Positions 1-10,015 of a stretch of DNA of 64,000 bases are shown here, piece by piece. Each line of letters starts with the position of its first letter. Positions within the stretch are counted from its first letter, which is position 1. The translations under genes and the position numbers were made by a program. The stretch spans positions 1,871,001 to 1,935,000 of the forward strand of contig NC_092578.1 of assembly GCF_037975245.1 (NCBI RefSeq), written 5' to 3'. The notes beneath the pieces are model-generated. The model was not told where the DNA came from, did not search any database, and saw only the letters and a list, made by a program, of their open reading frames with translations. Source of the DNA: Apostichopus japonicus. Lineage: Eukaryota; Echinodermata; Holothuroidea; Aspidochirotida; Stichopodidae.

Positions 1-292
1 TTAATATGTTCCAAATTGATACTTAACGTTATGTCTAACTGGTATAGGTCTAGGAATACCGTTAGACCGTTGCTTAATCCCCAATTCAATTTCCTTGATT
101 TATTATACTATGAAGGATATGGCAACTTTTAAATGAGATTGAGAGAAGTTTGGTAGTATGCTGTGAGGATTGAGACTGTAAGGTAGAAAAGTAGGTAGCA
201 GATACTGCAAATATCACCCCCTCCCCACCCCCATCCTGCACCCATAGACACACCAGTATTGTTAACATGTTTTGCTTTCTTTGTCTTTACAG
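1..292 (+). other. KAT2 intron, 3' part
   Basis: This stretch is the end of an intron of the acetyltransferase gene. It closes with a pyrimidine-rich run (TTTGCTTTCTTTGTCTTTAC) and an AG at 291-292 just before the bromodomain exon. A C-rich tract (CCCCCTCCCCACCCCC-like) sits near 217-235. I see no other gene in it. Confidence 0.8.
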
Positions 293-377
293 AATCATAC
301 GAGTGCGTGGCCATTCTTAAAGCCTGTTGAGAAGACGGAAGCACCAGACTATTATGAGTATATCAAATACCCAATGG
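293..377 (+). CDS. KAT2: KAT2 penultimate exon (bromodomain ZA loop)
   Basis: The 85-nt exon has an AG acceptor at 291-292 and a GTGAGT donor at 378. It encodes 28 residues plus one base, from NHTSAWPF to KYPM, and includes the WPF shelf. It has no start codon of its own, so it is easily missed by ORF-based searches. Confidence 0.92.
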
Positions 378-1459
378 GTGAGTCCATTACAGTAATTAAG
401 TAATGGAGCACATTAAGTAATACCACTACACAAAGCAGAGGAATAGTGTCTTCAACAAGGATTGCTAAAGGAATGACACAGGACTGTTCCATTTCACATA
501 TTCCACTGTTATGTGAATTCTCTCTCTCACTTTAAGGAATTGTCCAATGACAGACTGAGTTCATTGGAAGAGTTGTGGCAAATTTTCAGCATAGCCCCCT
601 CCCCCCCCCCCCACAGAAACCCTTGTCATCAAAGCTGCCTTCTGCAAAGAAAAGAAGGAGAAGAACAAATTTGTGACAGCAATATTAAAGATTTGGTTAA
701 GTATAGGCAATGTATATGTTTTACTTTACCATGGTGGCACTTTATCATGGTGGCACTTTACCATGGTGGCACTCTACTATTGACAGCCAGTGTCTGCAGA
801 GAGGCCATAGTGGCGGGAATGGTTGTGCGATACGTACACACAGTGGAGGTACTATATGTATATATAGGTGGTTCTGTACTCAACTGGTCAAACTTTGTGG
901 CATTCAAACTTTGTGTTCTCATTACATTACTTGGTCAAGTCTTCACATTTCCATATGCTATGTGCGCAAATTAGGCATTGGTGGGTTCCACTTTGCTTAA
1001 TTTATAGTCCAGCAACAAATTTTGCAAGTTTGATATCATAATATGCCATCTGTTTTTCTGCAAACTGCTATTGGTCATAAAACTGAAGTTATACTTTATG
1101 TACAGATCAACCACCATCCTTAAATGCTGCATTTATTTATGAACCAGTTTTTGTTGTATGAAACAGTAAAAAAAAACTATGGAGGACGATTACATCCTTC
1201 AACTGTAACTTATAAATTGTGTGTTTGAAGCTGATGAATACTATTCTGATTTTCCTTTCCAGATCTTCGAACGATGTCAGAGAGGTTAAAGACTAAATAC
1301 TACTGCTCCAAAAAACTCTTCGTAGCAGACATGCAGCGAATCTTCTCAAATTGCCGAGCGTACAACGCAGCCGACACGGAGTACGTCCGTTACGCCAACA
1401 CCCTGGAGAAATTCTTCATGAATAAAATCAAGGAGTATAGTCTCATCGACGATGACTGA
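293..1459 (+). CDS. KAT2: GCN5/PCAF histone acetyltransferase, C-terminal bromodomain (partial, two exons)
   Basis: Two exons, 293-377 and 1263-1459, splice in frame (ATGG|GTGAGT ... CAG|ATCTTCGA; the split codon GAT gives Asp) and end at TGA. The protein reads [20 protein letters not shown] at the start, continues through [11 protein letters not shown] across the junction, and ends [17 protein letters not shown]. Seen directly: the WPF shelf, the tyrosines of the ZA loop (APDYYEY), and the NCRAYN segment whose last Asn is the acetyl-lysine anchor of this family. The order, the PMDL-TMSERL core and the ending about 16 residues past EKFF match GCN5/PCAF (KAT2A/KAT2B). In the family the bromodomain binds acetylated histone tails and helps SAGA/ATAC-type complexes stay on chromatin. 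The N-terminal PCAF-homology and acetyltransferase domains must lie upstream of position 1. Most invertebrates have one gene of this type, so A versus B cannot be assigned. Confidence 0.93.
378..1262 (+). other. KAT2 last intron
   Basis: This 885-nt intron runs from GTGAGT to CAG. It holds a poly-C run near 600-612 and a 16-bp tandem repeat (three copies) at 723-770. Two overlapping plus-strand reading frames here have no homology I can recognise, are intronic, and owe part of their length to the tandem repeat. Confidence 0.85.
723..770. repeat. 16-bp minisatellite, 3 copies
   Basis: The unit ACTTTACCATGGTGGC is repeated three times head to tail with one C/T difference in the middle copy. 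Each unit contains the palindrome CCATGG or its variant. Confidence 0.9.
1263..1459 (+). CDS. KAT2: KAT2 terminal coding exon (bromodomain helices A-C and stop)
   Basis: The exon opens right after an AG with AT CTT CGA ACG ATG, so the codon split with the previous exon gives Asp. It encodes [20 protein letters not shown], the NCRAYN acetyl-lysine-binding turn and the [10 protein letters not shown] helix, then stops at TGA 1457-1459. The ATG at 1274 is internal, not a start. Confidence 0.94.
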
Positions 1460-2270
1460 AATATTCAGGAATTTCGTGCACTGGAAGTAAGAGGTCAAAG
1501 GTCAGTGACCATTGGATGGGACGTTTGTCTGCCTTGATCAGTGGACTTACCAATGAGAGTGAAAAGGTCTTGTCTATACCTGAAATGCCAAAACTTCTTT
1601 TCTGATAAGTTATGCTGTGTGGAGTAAGTCTTTTTGTATGAAATGGAAAACGAGTGAGGTCTTCTGAAATGGTCCGGAAATATATCTGAGAGTGGACGTA
1701 GCAGCAATATGTATTTTCTTTTTGAGGATGTGAAATGTCACGCAAGTAACCCACTGACCACAAACTTTGAGGATAGGGAACAAACTGTGAGGATGAGTTT
1801 TATTTATATGATTTGTGACAGATAGTTGAGATAAACTCTTTCAGTGCAGGTTGCATTTTAATACCATTGATTACTTGAGAACTCTTACCATTAGATTGTC
1901 CTTGACACACACACACACGAGGAGTTGTGGCAGGTGGGAGGATTGTTGTTTAGAAACTACTGGAAACTCACACTAAAATGCAGGCAATTTAAGGTTAACT
2001 AACTTGAGTTTAGCTCTTGTTAATTGCTTGTTAATTGTTAATTGCTTATACATCTCATACTTTTTGATACCAGCAGCCAATATTTTAACCCTTTGTCCTT
2101 CAAAGAGTTATAGGCTATATGGAGAAGAAAAAAATGATTTTGTTGAAAAATGTGGCAAATATTGGACAAATACAGGAAGCTGTAGGCAACATGACATACA
2201 GTAATGCCAAAAATATTATGGGTTAATATTCTTATGAATTGCTAAATAAACATCTTATAATAATCCTCAG
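1460..2270 (+). other. KAT2 3' UTR (probable)
   Basis: The sequence after the stop has no further coding signal. A canonical AATAAA at 2245-2250 would give a 3' UTR of about 0.8 kb. A CA dinucleotide run lies near 1905-1918. The exact cleavage site cannot be read from sequence alone. Confidence 0.5.
2245..2250 (+). terminator. Candidate polyadenylation signal for KAT2
   Basis: This is a perfect AATAAA about 790 nt after the KAT2 stop codon. A second AATAAA at 2556-2561 is an alternative. The choice between them is inference. Confidence 0.4.
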
Positions 2271-2655
2271 CTCCCCACACCCCTCTCTATGAAACGAATA
2301 CATTATGTTTGGATTATAGTTTGTGGATGGTGTCACTTTGCCCAAACAATTTGGTTAATTATTGGGCATGCAGTGTTAAAATATTCCTATAACAGCTTTA
2401 CTTCTTCTTAGATCTGTGACAGTAATTAGAATCCTTAATGACAATCATAAAGTTCTTGCCTGTTTGATGTCTTTAAAATGTGAAAAATTCCCTCCCCATG
2501 TTATTAATGATATTAATGTATGTGAAAGGTGCAAAATGCATTCCTTATGTACAACAATAAAACGAAATGTGTAAAGCAATTAGCCAAAAGATTTTTTTTT
2601 TTGGTATCTTTAGTAATTCTTAGGTTTAAATATATCAGACAAACATTCTCTTGAG

Positions 2656-2745
2656 AAAGGTACTGTGGCGCAATGGTTAGTGCTCTGGACCGAGGACTGT
2701 CTGATATGATGTTATGTGATGAGTTCAATCCCCACCAAGTACAGC
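2656..2745 (+). repeat. tRNA-derived SINE head
   Basis: A box-A-like TGGCGCAATGG at 2666-2676 and a box-B-like GAGTTCAATCC at 2721-2731 are spaced as in a tRNA gene. The anticodon arm is degenerate and no acceptor stem closes, so it reads as a SINE head, not a working tRNA. Confidence 0.5.
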
Positions 2746-2813
2746 CTTTTATTTTCTTCTTCTTTAAGGCAGGAGGAAGTATAAAAGGAAAATCAAGTAG
2801 AAAACCATTGGGA

Positions 2814-2892
2814 ACCAAAGCGGTGTAGTGGGAAGCATGTCTGTCTCATAAACAACTGATCACCGGTTCGATCCCTCTGCTCGATGGCAAAA
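2814..2892 (+). repeat. tRNA-like SINE head
   Basis: A strong box B, CGGTTCGATCC (2864-2874), follows a weaker A-box region (GGTGTAGTGGGAA at about 2822-2834). The acceptor ends do not pair. It is probably a second tRNA-derived element, 150 bp from the one at 2656. Confidence 0.4.
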
Positions 2893-2924
2893 GAGGCTTG
2901 CCTCTTCACCTGTGCCCCTCCCCT

Positions 2925-3030
2925 CCCCCTCCCCTCCCCCTCCCCACTCCCGGCCGCAAGGCCGGACACCCCTCCCCACACCCGGCCGTAAGACCGGGTA
3001 ACCCACACCCAGCCTTTTGGCCGGACAAAC
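2925..3030. repeat. C-rich tract with three GC hairpins
   Basis: Runs of CCCCTCCCC lead into three short inverted repeats in succession: 2950-2965 (CCGGCC-GCAA-GGCCGG), 2981-2998 (CCCGG...CCGGG, imperfect) and 3010-3024 (GCC-TTTT-GGC core). They share a CCGGCC core and CCACACCC spacers, so they look like a decayed tandem repeat of about 32 bp. Confidence 0.7.
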
Positions 3031-3263
3031 CCCCCTCTAGCTTTTTTTTAAGAAGGAAAGAACTTTTCTAAGTCAAAACACAGGATCTTTAAGTATATCT
3101 AAAAACAAAAATGGTTGTAGCCTCCCACCTTTTGGTTTTGTGGTAAAACTTTCAATTGATGTGTGTTAGGTCCCTGGTTCAGTTCCAGCTTCTGGCAGAG
3201 ATGTCTTTTGCAAGCAGCTAAAAACTACTCTGCCAGTGCACATAGTTACAATTTGTTTTTGAA

Positions 3264-3412
3264 GCAGAGGGATAAGGGTGGGAAGGAAGAAGGGAGGGAT
3301 GGGATGGGAAGGAAGAAGGGAGGGCTGGGGTATGAAGAAAGAAGGGAGGGGTGGGGTGAGAAGGTAGAGGGGAGGTGTGGGAAGGGTGGGGTGGGGTGGG
3401 AAGGAAGAGGGG
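3264..3412. repeat. G-rich polypurine minisatellite
   Basis: About 150 nt are almost all purine on the plus strand, with recurring GGGAAGGAAGAAGGGAGGG blocks spaced 30-35 bp apart. Several runs of three or more G fall close together, so G-quadruplex or triplex formation is possible. The reading frames on both strands are by-products of this low-complexity repeat. Confidence 0.85.
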
Positions 3413-3424
3413 ATATAATTTTTC

Positions 3425-6400
3425 GATATGAAATGACGTCAAGATATGGTTATTAAATTTCATTTTTCCAGCAAAATATAACTTTTTATACTACTCTTGT
3501 CACCTGGAAAGTAATCCAAAGGGCGCCACACACCACAGGTCCAATTTTGGGAAGAATTTAAAAAGTCGCAATTTTAGCCGAAATCGGACAAAATCGTAAG
3601 GGTATAGCCTTATGAAATTGGCCATTTTGGGCCAAAAATGAAAGTTCTCAAATCTCTCCCAGAATACGCAGAAGGGACTCCCAGCACCCAGTAGACGCTT
3701 CTCTCGGGTCAAAAGTGACATTCGACAAAGTTTTTGTCATTTAAATTAGATATGAAATGACGTCAAGATATGGTTATTAAATTTCATTTTTCCAGCAAAA
3801 TATAACTTTTTATACTACTCTTGTCACCTGGAAAGTAATCCAAAGGGCGCCACACACCACAGGTCCAATTTTGGGAAGAATTTAAAAAGTCGCAATTTTA
3901 GCCGAAATCGGACAAAATCGTAAGGGTATAGCCTTATGAAATTGGCCATTTTGGGCCAAAAATGAAAGTTCTCAAATCTCTCCCAGAATACGCAGAAGGG
4001 ACTCCCAGCACCCAGTAGACGCTTCTCTCGGGTCAAAAGTGACATTCGACGAAGTTTTTGTCATTTAAATTAGATATGAAATGACGTCAAGATATGGTTA
4101 TTAAATTTCATTTTTCCAGCAAAATATAACTTTTTATACTACTCTTGTCACCTGGAAAGTAATCCAAAGGGCGCCACACACCACAGGTCCAATTTTGGGA
4201 AGAATTTAAAAAGTCGCAATTTTAGCCGAAATCGGACAAAATCGTAAGGGTATAGCCTTATGAAATTGGCCATTTTGGGCCAAAAATGAAAGTTCTCAAA
4301 TCTCTCTCAGAATACGCAGAAGGGACTCCCAGCACCCAGTAGACGCTTCTCTCGGGTCAAAAGTGACATTCGACAAAGTTTTTGTCATTTAAATTAGATA
4401 TGAAATGACGTCAAGATATGGTTATTAAATTTCATTTTTCCAGCAAAATATAACTTTTTATACTACTCTTGTCACCTGGAAAGTAATCCAAAGGGCGCCA
4501 CACACCACAGGTCCAATTTTGGGAAGAATTTAAAAAGTCGCAATTTTAGCCGAAATCGGACAAAATCGTAAGGGTATAGCCTTATGAAATTGGCCATTTT
4601 GGGCCAAAAATGAAAGTTCTCAAATCTCTCTCAGAATACGCAGAAGGGACTCCCAGCACCCAGTAGACGCTTCTCTCGGGTCAAAAGTGACATTCGACAA
4701 AGTTTTTGTCATTTAAATTAGATATGAAATGACGTCAAGATATGGTTATTAAATTTCATTTTTCCAGCAAAATATAACTTTTTATACTACTCTTGTCACC
4801 TGGAAAGTAATCCAAAGGGCGCCACACACCACAGGTCCAATTTTGGGAAGAATTTAAAAAGTCGCAATTTTAGCCGAAATCGGACAAAATCGTAAGGGTA
4901 TAGCCTTATGAAATTGGCCATTTTGGGCCAAAAATGAAAGTTCTCAAATCTCTCCCAGAATACGCAGAAGGGACTCCCAGCACCCAGTAGACGCTTCTCT
5001 CGGGTCAAAAGTGACATTCGACGAAGTTTTTGTCATTTAAATTAGATATGAAATGACGTCAAGATATGGTTATTAAATTTCATTTTTCCAGCAAAATATA
5101 ACTTTTTATACTACTCTTGTCACCTGGAAAGTAATCCAAAGGGCGCCACACACCACAGGTCCAATTTTGGGAAGAATTTAAAAAGTCGCAATTTTAGCCG
5201 AAATCGGACAAAATCGTAAGGGTATAGCCTTATGAAATTGGCCATTTTGGGCCAAAAATGAAAGTTCTCAAATCTCTCCCAGAATACGCAGAAGGGACTC
5301 CCAGCACCCAGTAGACGCTTCTCTCGGGTCAAAAGTGACATTCGACGAAGTTTTTGTCATTTAAATTAGATATGAAATGACGTCAAGATATGGTTATTAA
5401 ATTTCATTTTTCCAGCAAAATATAAGTATTTATACTTCTCTTGTCACCTGGAAAGTAATCCAAAGGGCGCCACACACCACAGGTCCAATTTTGGGAAGAA
5501 TTTAAAAAGTCGCAATTTTGGCCGAAATCGGACAAAATCATAAGGGTATGAGCCTTCTGAAATTGGCCATTTTGGGCCAAAAATGAAAGTTCTCAAATCT
5601 CTCCCAGAATACGCAGAAGGGACTCCCAGCACCCAGTAGACGCTTCTCTCGGGTCAAAAGTGACATTCGACGAAGTTTTTGTCATTTAAATTAGATATGA
5701 AATGACGTCAAGATATGGTTATTAAATTTCATTTTTCCAGCAAAATATAAGTTTTTATACTACTCTTGTCACCTGGAAAGTAATCCAAAGGGCGCCACAC
5801 ACAACAGGTCCAATTTTGGGAAGAATTTAAAAAGTCGCAATTTTGGCCGAAATCGGACAAAATCATAAGGGTATAGCCTTCTGAAATTGGCCATTTTGGG
5901 CCAAAAATGAAAGTTCTCAAATCTCTCCCAGAATACGCAGAAGGGACTCCCAGCACCCAGTAGACGCTTCTCTCGGGTCAAAAGTGACATTCGACGAAGT
6001 TTTTGTCATTTAAATTAGATATGAAATGACGTCAAGATATGGTTATTAAATTTCATTTTTCCAGCAAAATAGAAGTTTTTATACTACTCTTGTCACCTGG
6101 AAAGTAATCCAAAGGGCACCACACACCACAGGTCCAATTTTGGGAAGAATTTAAAAAGTCGCAATTTTGGCCGAAATCGGACAAAATCATAAGGGTATAG
6201 CCTTCTGAAATTGGCCATTTTGGGCCAAAAATGAAAGTTCTCAAATCTCTCCCAGAATACGCAGAAGGGACTCCCAGCACCCAGTAGACGCTTCTCTCGG
6301 GTCAAAAGTGACATTCGACGAAGTTTTTGTCATTTAAATTAGATATGAAATGACGTCAAGATATGGTTATTAAATTTCATTTTTCCCGCAAAATAGAAGT

Positions 6401-6682
6401 TTTTATACTACTCTTGTCACCTGGAAAGTAATCCAAAGGGCACCACACACCACAGGTCCAATTTTGGGAAGAATTTAAAAAGTCGCGATTTTGGCCGAAA
6501 TCGGACAAAATCATAAGGGTATAGCCTTATGAAATTGGCCATTTTGGGCCAAAAATGAAAAATCTCAAATCTCTCCCAGAATACGCAGAAGGGACTCCCA
6601 GCACCCAGTAGACGCTTCTCTTGGGTCAAAAGTGACATTCGACGAAGTTTTTGTCATTTAAACTAGATATGAAATGACGTCA
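3425..6682. repeat. 324-bp satellite array, 10 tandem copies
   Basis: Ten head-to-tail units follow each other at 324 bp (one is 325), shown by the recurring block beginning CACCTGGAAAGTAATCCAAA at 3500, 3824, 4148, 4472, 4796, 5120, 5444, 5769, 6093 and 6417. Both array ends carry GATATGAAATGACGTCA, so the perfect CRE-type palindrome TGACGTCA occurs 11 times. The first six units are almost identical; the last four differ in shared positions (GGCCGAAATC and ATCATAAGG variants, GGGCACC in the last two). That is a pattern of recent amplification at the left side. Each unit holds a 73-codon minus-strand frame, but two of ten copies carry a stop in it, so it is probably not coding. Confidence 0.95.
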
Positions 6683-7345
6683 GTTTTCATAGTGAAACTT
6701 TTCCAACTCAAGATATTATGACGATGCAAGCAAATGGCATAAATTTTAAATTCAGCTTTTGAATAAGACACAGTGACTCTTTTACTTAAAGTTACACAAT
6801 AGTCGGCAAAACTTATTAACTTGGAAATCAGCTGTCATAAAGAAATTTGGAGTAAATCAATTTTGTGGTTCAATTAATGCTACTTTACATCAATGACATG
6901 AATATTGAAAGAATTATTGAATTATTTATTGCAAAATACACATCACAAGCAAAAGCAAATATGACATGAACCAAAACACGCAGAGGTACTTCCAGAGAGG
7001 AACAGTATTGAGCTCTGTGCAAAGTGTTTTCTACAACTTTACATATTCGAGTTTACATACTTGAGTTAGACCACTTGACACCATCACTGGAGTATTACAC
7101 CAACCTTGGAGTATTGCACCATCACTGGAGTATTACACCAACCCTGGAGTATTGCACCATGAATGGAGTATCTAAAGGTGAGGGGAAATCAGACAAGCAG
7201 TTGAAAAAGCAAGAGAGAAGCTGCAGCATGAACTACTATAGTAATACCTGAAAAAACCAGAATGCAAAAATGCATTGTGGTTTCGATGATGTAACATGAG
7301 CAGTTTTCTTCATAAATCTGATGTAATGTCTAGTGAGGGTGTACA
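6683..7345. other. Intergenic sequence right of the satellite
   Basis: AT-rich unique-looking DNA with no exon signal. It contains one 19-bp-periodic minisatellite at 7081-7171. Confidence 0.6.
7081..7171. repeat. 19/38-bp minisatellite
   Basis: Alternating variants of CTGGAGTATTACACCAACC and TGGAGTATTGCACCATCA give a 38-bp higher-order unit seen at 7081, 7119 and 7157. Confidence 0.85.
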
Positions 7346-7349
7346 TGTT

Positions 7350-7712
7350 TATAAGGGTTTCACGATTTGACCCCAAATGACCTTTGACATCCACCAAAAA
7401 CAATAGGCTTCTTTAACTTTAATGTGGAACTTCTACACACCAAATAAGAGGTCGGCCCAAGCTTCCAGTATTGAGATATCCTGATTACAAGGTTTTCACA
7501 ATTTGACCCTGGTGACCCCAAATGACCTTTTCCCTCCACCAAAAACAATAGGCTTCTTGTACTCAAATGTGGTACTTCTACACACCAAATATGAAATTGG
7601 TCTGACCTTCCCTTCTCAAGATATCATGTTTACAAGCTGGGCGTCACAAACGCACTCACACACATATACGCCATCATGAATGCAAAGGTTACAATTATCA
7701 TCGAAACTAAAT
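7350..7712. repeat. Dispersed repeat with internal 145-bp duplication (GACCTTT / CCACCAAAAACAATAGG type)
   Basis: Two diverged copies of a block containing CCAAATGACCTTT, CCACCAAAAACAATAGGCTT and TTCTACACACCAAATA occur 145 bp apart (7391 and 7536). The right side continues with AGATATCATGTTTACAAGCT and CGCCATCATGAATGCAAAGG. I associate this text with a widespread marine-invertebrate repeat, but cannot name its class. The 68-codon minus-strand frame inside is a by-product. Confidence 0.6.
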
Positions 7713-10015
7713 GTGAGATTAAAGCTTATAATACACTATTATTATAACTAAAGTAAGAGCAAAGGGATCCAAAAATTGTTATGTTTATATTCCTATTTTA
7801 AGCATAAGAGTATATGCTAATAAGTTATGCTTGTGTTGATCACAAAGTTTCTAAGAGGTAGGGTTAACATTTCTAAGATATGTTTAACTTTTAGTATAAC
7901 TAAGAGACAATGTTTACCATTCCATCTTTAAGGTAGGGTAAATTCAAAGTGGCAGGTTTAACTGTTAATATAACTTGGAGGTAGAGTTACCTTGTTAGAG
8001 GTAGGATCATCTTTCAATCTAAAAAAGAGGTACAGTTAATACCCTTTTCAAGGGTAGGGTTACCTTCAACAAATGCAAGTGGCAGGCTACTTCTTCTTTG
8101 AAAACTAGCAGTTAGTTCCCATACTAAAAACTGTGCCTTACAAAAAAAATGTTTCTTTATTGTTTCAGTTTTATGCCTAATTTGTTCATTCTTGGTGCAA
8201 ATTGGTACATGAAAACCAAAAACAAACTGTCAACTATTTCATCTTTCCATTAACAGTCTAGTACGGAGTCACTAAAGGCAGACAACTTCAACATACACCG
8301 CAGCTTGCAAGAACTATTCCATAAAGCAGACCAGGTCAACATGTTTCTTGTTCTGCCAGATACTCATTTGTTTCATGGAACTATTTTTTTTTTCCACCAG
8401 TACTCCAGGAAATGAAAACCTAGTTCAAGGGCTAGTGATGATGTCATCATGTTAAATGTTCTTTGCTAGCTTAAAACATTCCTCTCCGATCCAAATCTTT
8501 TCCTTCATGTAATGTTTTGCGTATATACCATCTTCCACTGGAGAGAGAAAAATTACAATGATATTAAGCAACTAGGTACGGGTGATAAAATTTCGGCCAA
8601 TTTGCTTTCAAAAAGAATTCCCTTCATACTAAAAAACATATAAATAAACAGATCTTAAGTTTTCACCAAGTGATGCGGAAAATCTTCTGTATGATTCTTG
8701 CCAAAATCAACAGGAATAATCCTTTAATATGAATTGTTTTTATATATTTCCTTCGCAGGAAGTGAAACACAGGCATTTCCTGTCAAGCTTAGTCACCGGC
8801 CAAATGAATACATAAAGAAATAGTAGTTAAACGATAACTGTGAATACTCTGATGGACACAAGACGACTTATTCTGTAACTAGGTAACAGTTTTCCCTCCA
8901 CCCCGCACCCCCTCTCGAAGGAACAGGGTATAACTAGAGGACTTACAGGGTCCTGGAATAACTAAATTTAACCATTCAGTGTCTGCTCTTTTCTAATAAA
9001 TCTATAGTTTCTATAACTTCCATTAATATCCGTCCGATTCATAAGCTTGATGCATTCAGTGCAGTAAATGAACCAAGTATGTCACCATATGGAACCCATA
9101 TTAAATGGACTTCACCCTTACATTAAATTTCTCAAATGCCAAACCGCAGCTTGTGATTGAGGGTTACATGATTTCTTCCCCATCACCACCTGCCTCTCCT
9201 TGACCCCATCCACATTCCCAAACTCTTCCTTCCCCCTCCCTCAGACAAGGTTACAAGCAGGTGTAGTACAAATAGTTGTTAGATGTGCATGACACATATT
9301 AGACATAATTCAACATCATTCTGGTGAACACAGTGCAAAACTTAAAGGGTGGCAGTTGAGCAAACTTTTTACCCCTAGCTACCAAAGGCGTATCAAATTT
9401 ATATGTTAAGCAATTCTTTGTCCAAAATGTTGTGAAGCTCTAAAATTTCACAAGCAGAATTTCTGCTTGATATGGAGCATAAGGAATTATGTTTTTGTAT
9501 AGTGGTACAGCACATAGCCATGCAAGGCCAAAGGGGGTTGTACCCTTCTGAGCAAATTGCTTTCCCCCTCCCTTCCCCCTCCCCACGATCTGTGCCACCA
9601 TTGTGTGTACAATAAGTTCACAAGTTAAAGGATACAAGTATTGTGCCCCTCCTTTAAATTTTGGTGACCCTCCTCCATTTGTTGGTTCTCCTCTTCAACT
9701 CGGAATTCATGGTAAGGGGCCCTCGATGCAGATGAAGTAAGGGTGGAGGATGGAGAGGGGGAAGGGGGTGGGTTCACCTTGTGATTGGAGGCAGTGATAG
9801 AAGATTACGCTGGGCTTTGAATGTTAGAGTGCAATGGGTGAAAAACCAAAATTTGAGGACAAGAAAAGTGTTTCACTGATGAAAATACAAACTTCTTTTA
9901 ATGAGTTAGTAAAAACAAAATACCAAACAAAAAACACCGATAAATTTTCTTTTTCTCTTTCTTTCTTTTTACTCACTTTTTACTCACTACTAACTTTAAC
10001 ATAACCTTCACTAAA
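7713..10015. other. Intergenic, no gene recognised
   Basis: The first 350 bp hold a degenerate repeat of GGTAGGGTTA-like motifs (7850-8065). An exon-shaped block at 8257-8334 is discussed as a finding. C/T-rich stretches lie at 9195-9245 and 9560-9585. I see nothing else that supports a gene. Confidence 0.5.
7850..8065. repeat. Degenerate GGTAGGGTTA motif array
   Basis: Variants of AGAGGTAGGGTTAAC(C)TTT recur near 7855, 7931, 7978, 7999, 8026 and 8049, separated by 20-75 bp. They are too diverged for a clean satellite, but the repeated phrase is clear by eye. Confidence 0.6.

Noticed and set aside
513-1000. Overlapping plus-strand frames of 153 and 96 codons
   Set aside because: They lie in the last KAT2 intron, contain poly-Pro from a poly-C run and the 16-bp repeat, and show no recognisable domain.
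3218-3463. Proline/serine-rich frame on the minus strand and Gly/Lys-rich frame on plus
   Set aside because: Both are translations of the polypurine minisatellite.
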